DNA of 5,865 bases. Origin: Oscillospiraceae bacterium. Its GTDB lineage: Bacteria; Bacillota; Clostridia; Oscillospirales; Acutalibacteraceae. Positions 5,228-5,865 of the stretch are shown here, one piece after another. The notes beneath the pieces are model-generated. The model searched no databases, was not told the DNA's origin, and was given only the letters and a program-made list of their open reading frames with translations. Location: NCBI GenBank assembly GCA_031254555.1, contig JAIRUF010000029.1:1-5865 (forward strand), given 5' to 3'. A program made the translations under genes and the position numbers. Position 1 is the stretch's first letter; every line of letters starts with the position of its first letter.

Positions 5228-5791
5228 ATGAATATACCAAATAAGCTTACAATATCCAGGATGTTAATGGTGCCTGTTTTTTTAGCAGTAATATTGATGG
5301 ATGTTCCTCATAGATTTTTATTTGCAATAATCACGTTTGCAGTGGCGGCAATAACAGACGCTCTGGATGGAAAAATTGCAAGAAAGACAAATCAAATCAC
5401 TGTTTTTGGAAAACTTGCGGATCCGGTTGCGGATAAAATGATGACAACTGCGGCGCTTCTTGCTTTTATGCAGCTTGGACTTTGCGATATATGGATAGTT
5501 TTAATTGTCCTGACAAGGGAATTTGCCGTTACGTCAATAAGGCTGGTGGCGTCGGCTCAGGGCACGGTGATTCCGGCCAATATCTGGGGGAAGCTTAAAA
5601 CCGTGAGCCAGATGACGTTTACTCTGCTTATTATGCTGATTATGGAGCTTGACTATTTAAAGATCCTGCCAGACACTGCACCGCTTGCTCTTATATCAAA
5701 TATATTGCTTGCCATAACCGCGTTGCTCACTGTTATTTCAGGTGTTATATATGTGGTGGAAAGCAGCAAGATAATTGACTTTTCAAAATAA
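5228..5791 (+). CDS. pgsA: Phosphatidylglycerophosphate synthase (CDP-diacylglycerol--glycerol-3-phosphate 3-phosphatidyltransferase)
   Basis: This membrane enzyme makes phosphatidylglycerophosphate from CDP-diacylglycerol and glycerol 3-phosphate, the committed step to phosphatidylglycerol and cardiolipin. The 187-residue protein begins MNIPNKLTISRML, typical of PgsA. The full CDP-alcohol phosphotransferase motif is present: Asp44, Asp47, Gly48, Ala51, Arg52, Gly61, Asp65 and Asp69, with the spacing DG-x2-AR-x8-G-x3-D-x3-D. Hydrophobic stretches around 12-24, 30-43, 76-100, 130-145 and 155-180 are probable membrane helices. The substrate choice rests on overall resemblance and the N-terminus, because other CDP-alcohol enzymes share the motif. 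It follows rimO closely, an order seen in other Firmicutes. No terminator follows; instead a promoter-like pair overlaps its last codons. Confidence 0.93.
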   Translation: MNIPNKLTISRMLMVPVFLAVILMDVPHRFLFAIITFAVAAITDALDGKIARKTNQITVFGKLADPVADKMMTTAALLAFMQLGLCDIWIVLIVLTREFAVTSIRLVASAQGTVIPANIWGKLKTVSQMTFTLLIMLIMELDYLKILPDTAPLALISNILLAITALLTVISGVIYVVESSKIIDFSK

Positions 5792-5801
5792 TTATTAAAT
5801 A
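5775..5801 (+). promoter_or_regulatory. Possible promoter overlapping the end of pgsA
   Basis: TTGACT (5775-5780) is a good -35 box within the last codons of pgsA. TAAATA (5796-5801) could be the -10 box but at a short 15-base spacing; a 19-base alternative is TAAATG (5800-5805). Either would start transcription close to the T-box-like sequence. The suboptimal spacing keeps this tentative. Confidence 0.35.
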
Positions 5802-5805
5802 AATG

Positions 5806-5865
5806 CGCTTACAGGGAGAAGTAGCAGAACGTTCGCATAACAGAGATGGAGATATTTGGTGAGAG
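5806..5865 (+). promoter_or_regulatory. 5' half of a T-box leader, cut by the window end
   Basis: T-box riboswitches bind a specific tRNA and let transcription of an aminoacyl-tRNA synthetase or amino-acid gene continue when that tRNA is uncharged. The order of Stem I landmarks is visible: a GGGAG purine stretch (5814-5818) as in the GA motif, AGTA (5820-5823) as on the 5' side of the specifier loop, CAGAGA (5841-5846) as in the distal AG bulge, and GGTGAGAG (5858-5865) as in the second distal T-loop. The specifier codon, T-box sequence and terminator would lie beyond the edge, so the amino acid cannot be read. Confidence 0.6.

Noticed and set aside
5803..5862. Short open frame after pgsA starting at ATG 5803
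   Set aside because: It is only 19 codons, has no ribosome binding site and coincides with the T-box-like leader, which explains the sequence better.

Overview
The window looks like chromosomal DNA from a low-GC Firmicute, most likely a member of the Clostridia. The support is AT-rich intergenic DNA, strong AGGAGG-type ribosome binding sites, TTG and GTG starts, a four-cysteine L28, a Firmicute-style LexA box, an OhrR close to the Bacillus type and, at the right edge, what looks like a T-box leader. The species cannot be told from this sequence. There is no mobile element, CRISPR array, tRNA or rRNA.

Left part (1-1600): the last 35 codons of an unrecognised gene end at 109 and are followed by a hairpin. 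A clear sigma-A promoter (206-234), overlapped by AATTTA-type inverted repeats, then drives a three-gene plus-strand operon: a thioredoxin-type glutathione peroxidase (268-741), a small stand-alone TSCPD-domain protein (759-1016) and an OhrR/MarR-family organic-peroxide sensor (1020-1466). A strong 14-bp hairpin at 1564-1597 ends it. The natural reading is an autoregulated peroxide-defence operon. OhrR represses its own promoter until its cysteine is oxidised, and the detoxifying enzyme is a GPx instead of the usual Ohr.

Middle (1467-2182): a gene-free stretch of about 345 bases holds the terminators of the two converging units and an orphan leftward promoter at 1688-1715 that could make a short RNA ending at the same bidirectional terminator. 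On the minus strand, rpmB (ribosomal protein L28) has its own promoter and terminator. It is divergent from recA. The recA promoter (2098-2126) is followed by a degenerate LexA box (2137-2150).

Right part (2183-5865): recA, recX, rimO and pgsA are tightly packed on the plus strand. recA/recX overlap by 4 bases, recX/rimO by 8, and rimO/pgsA are 15 bases apart. They encode the recombinase, its modulator, the ribosomal protein S12 methylthiotransferase and phosphatidylglycerophosphate synthase. Translational coupling and read-through from the SOS-type promoter probably link repair genes to a ribosome-modifying enzyme and a membrane-lipid enzyme. After pgsA there is no terminator. A promoter-like pair overlaps the end of pgsA, and the last 60 bases resemble the 5' half of Stem I of a T-box riboswitch, so an aminoacyl-tRNA synthetase or amino-acid gene probably lies just beyond the window.

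Most of the window is ordinary housekeeping. The least described parts are the GPx-TSCPD-OhrR arrangement with its three-half-site operator, the possible small RNA at 1561-1681 and the cut-off T-box leader.
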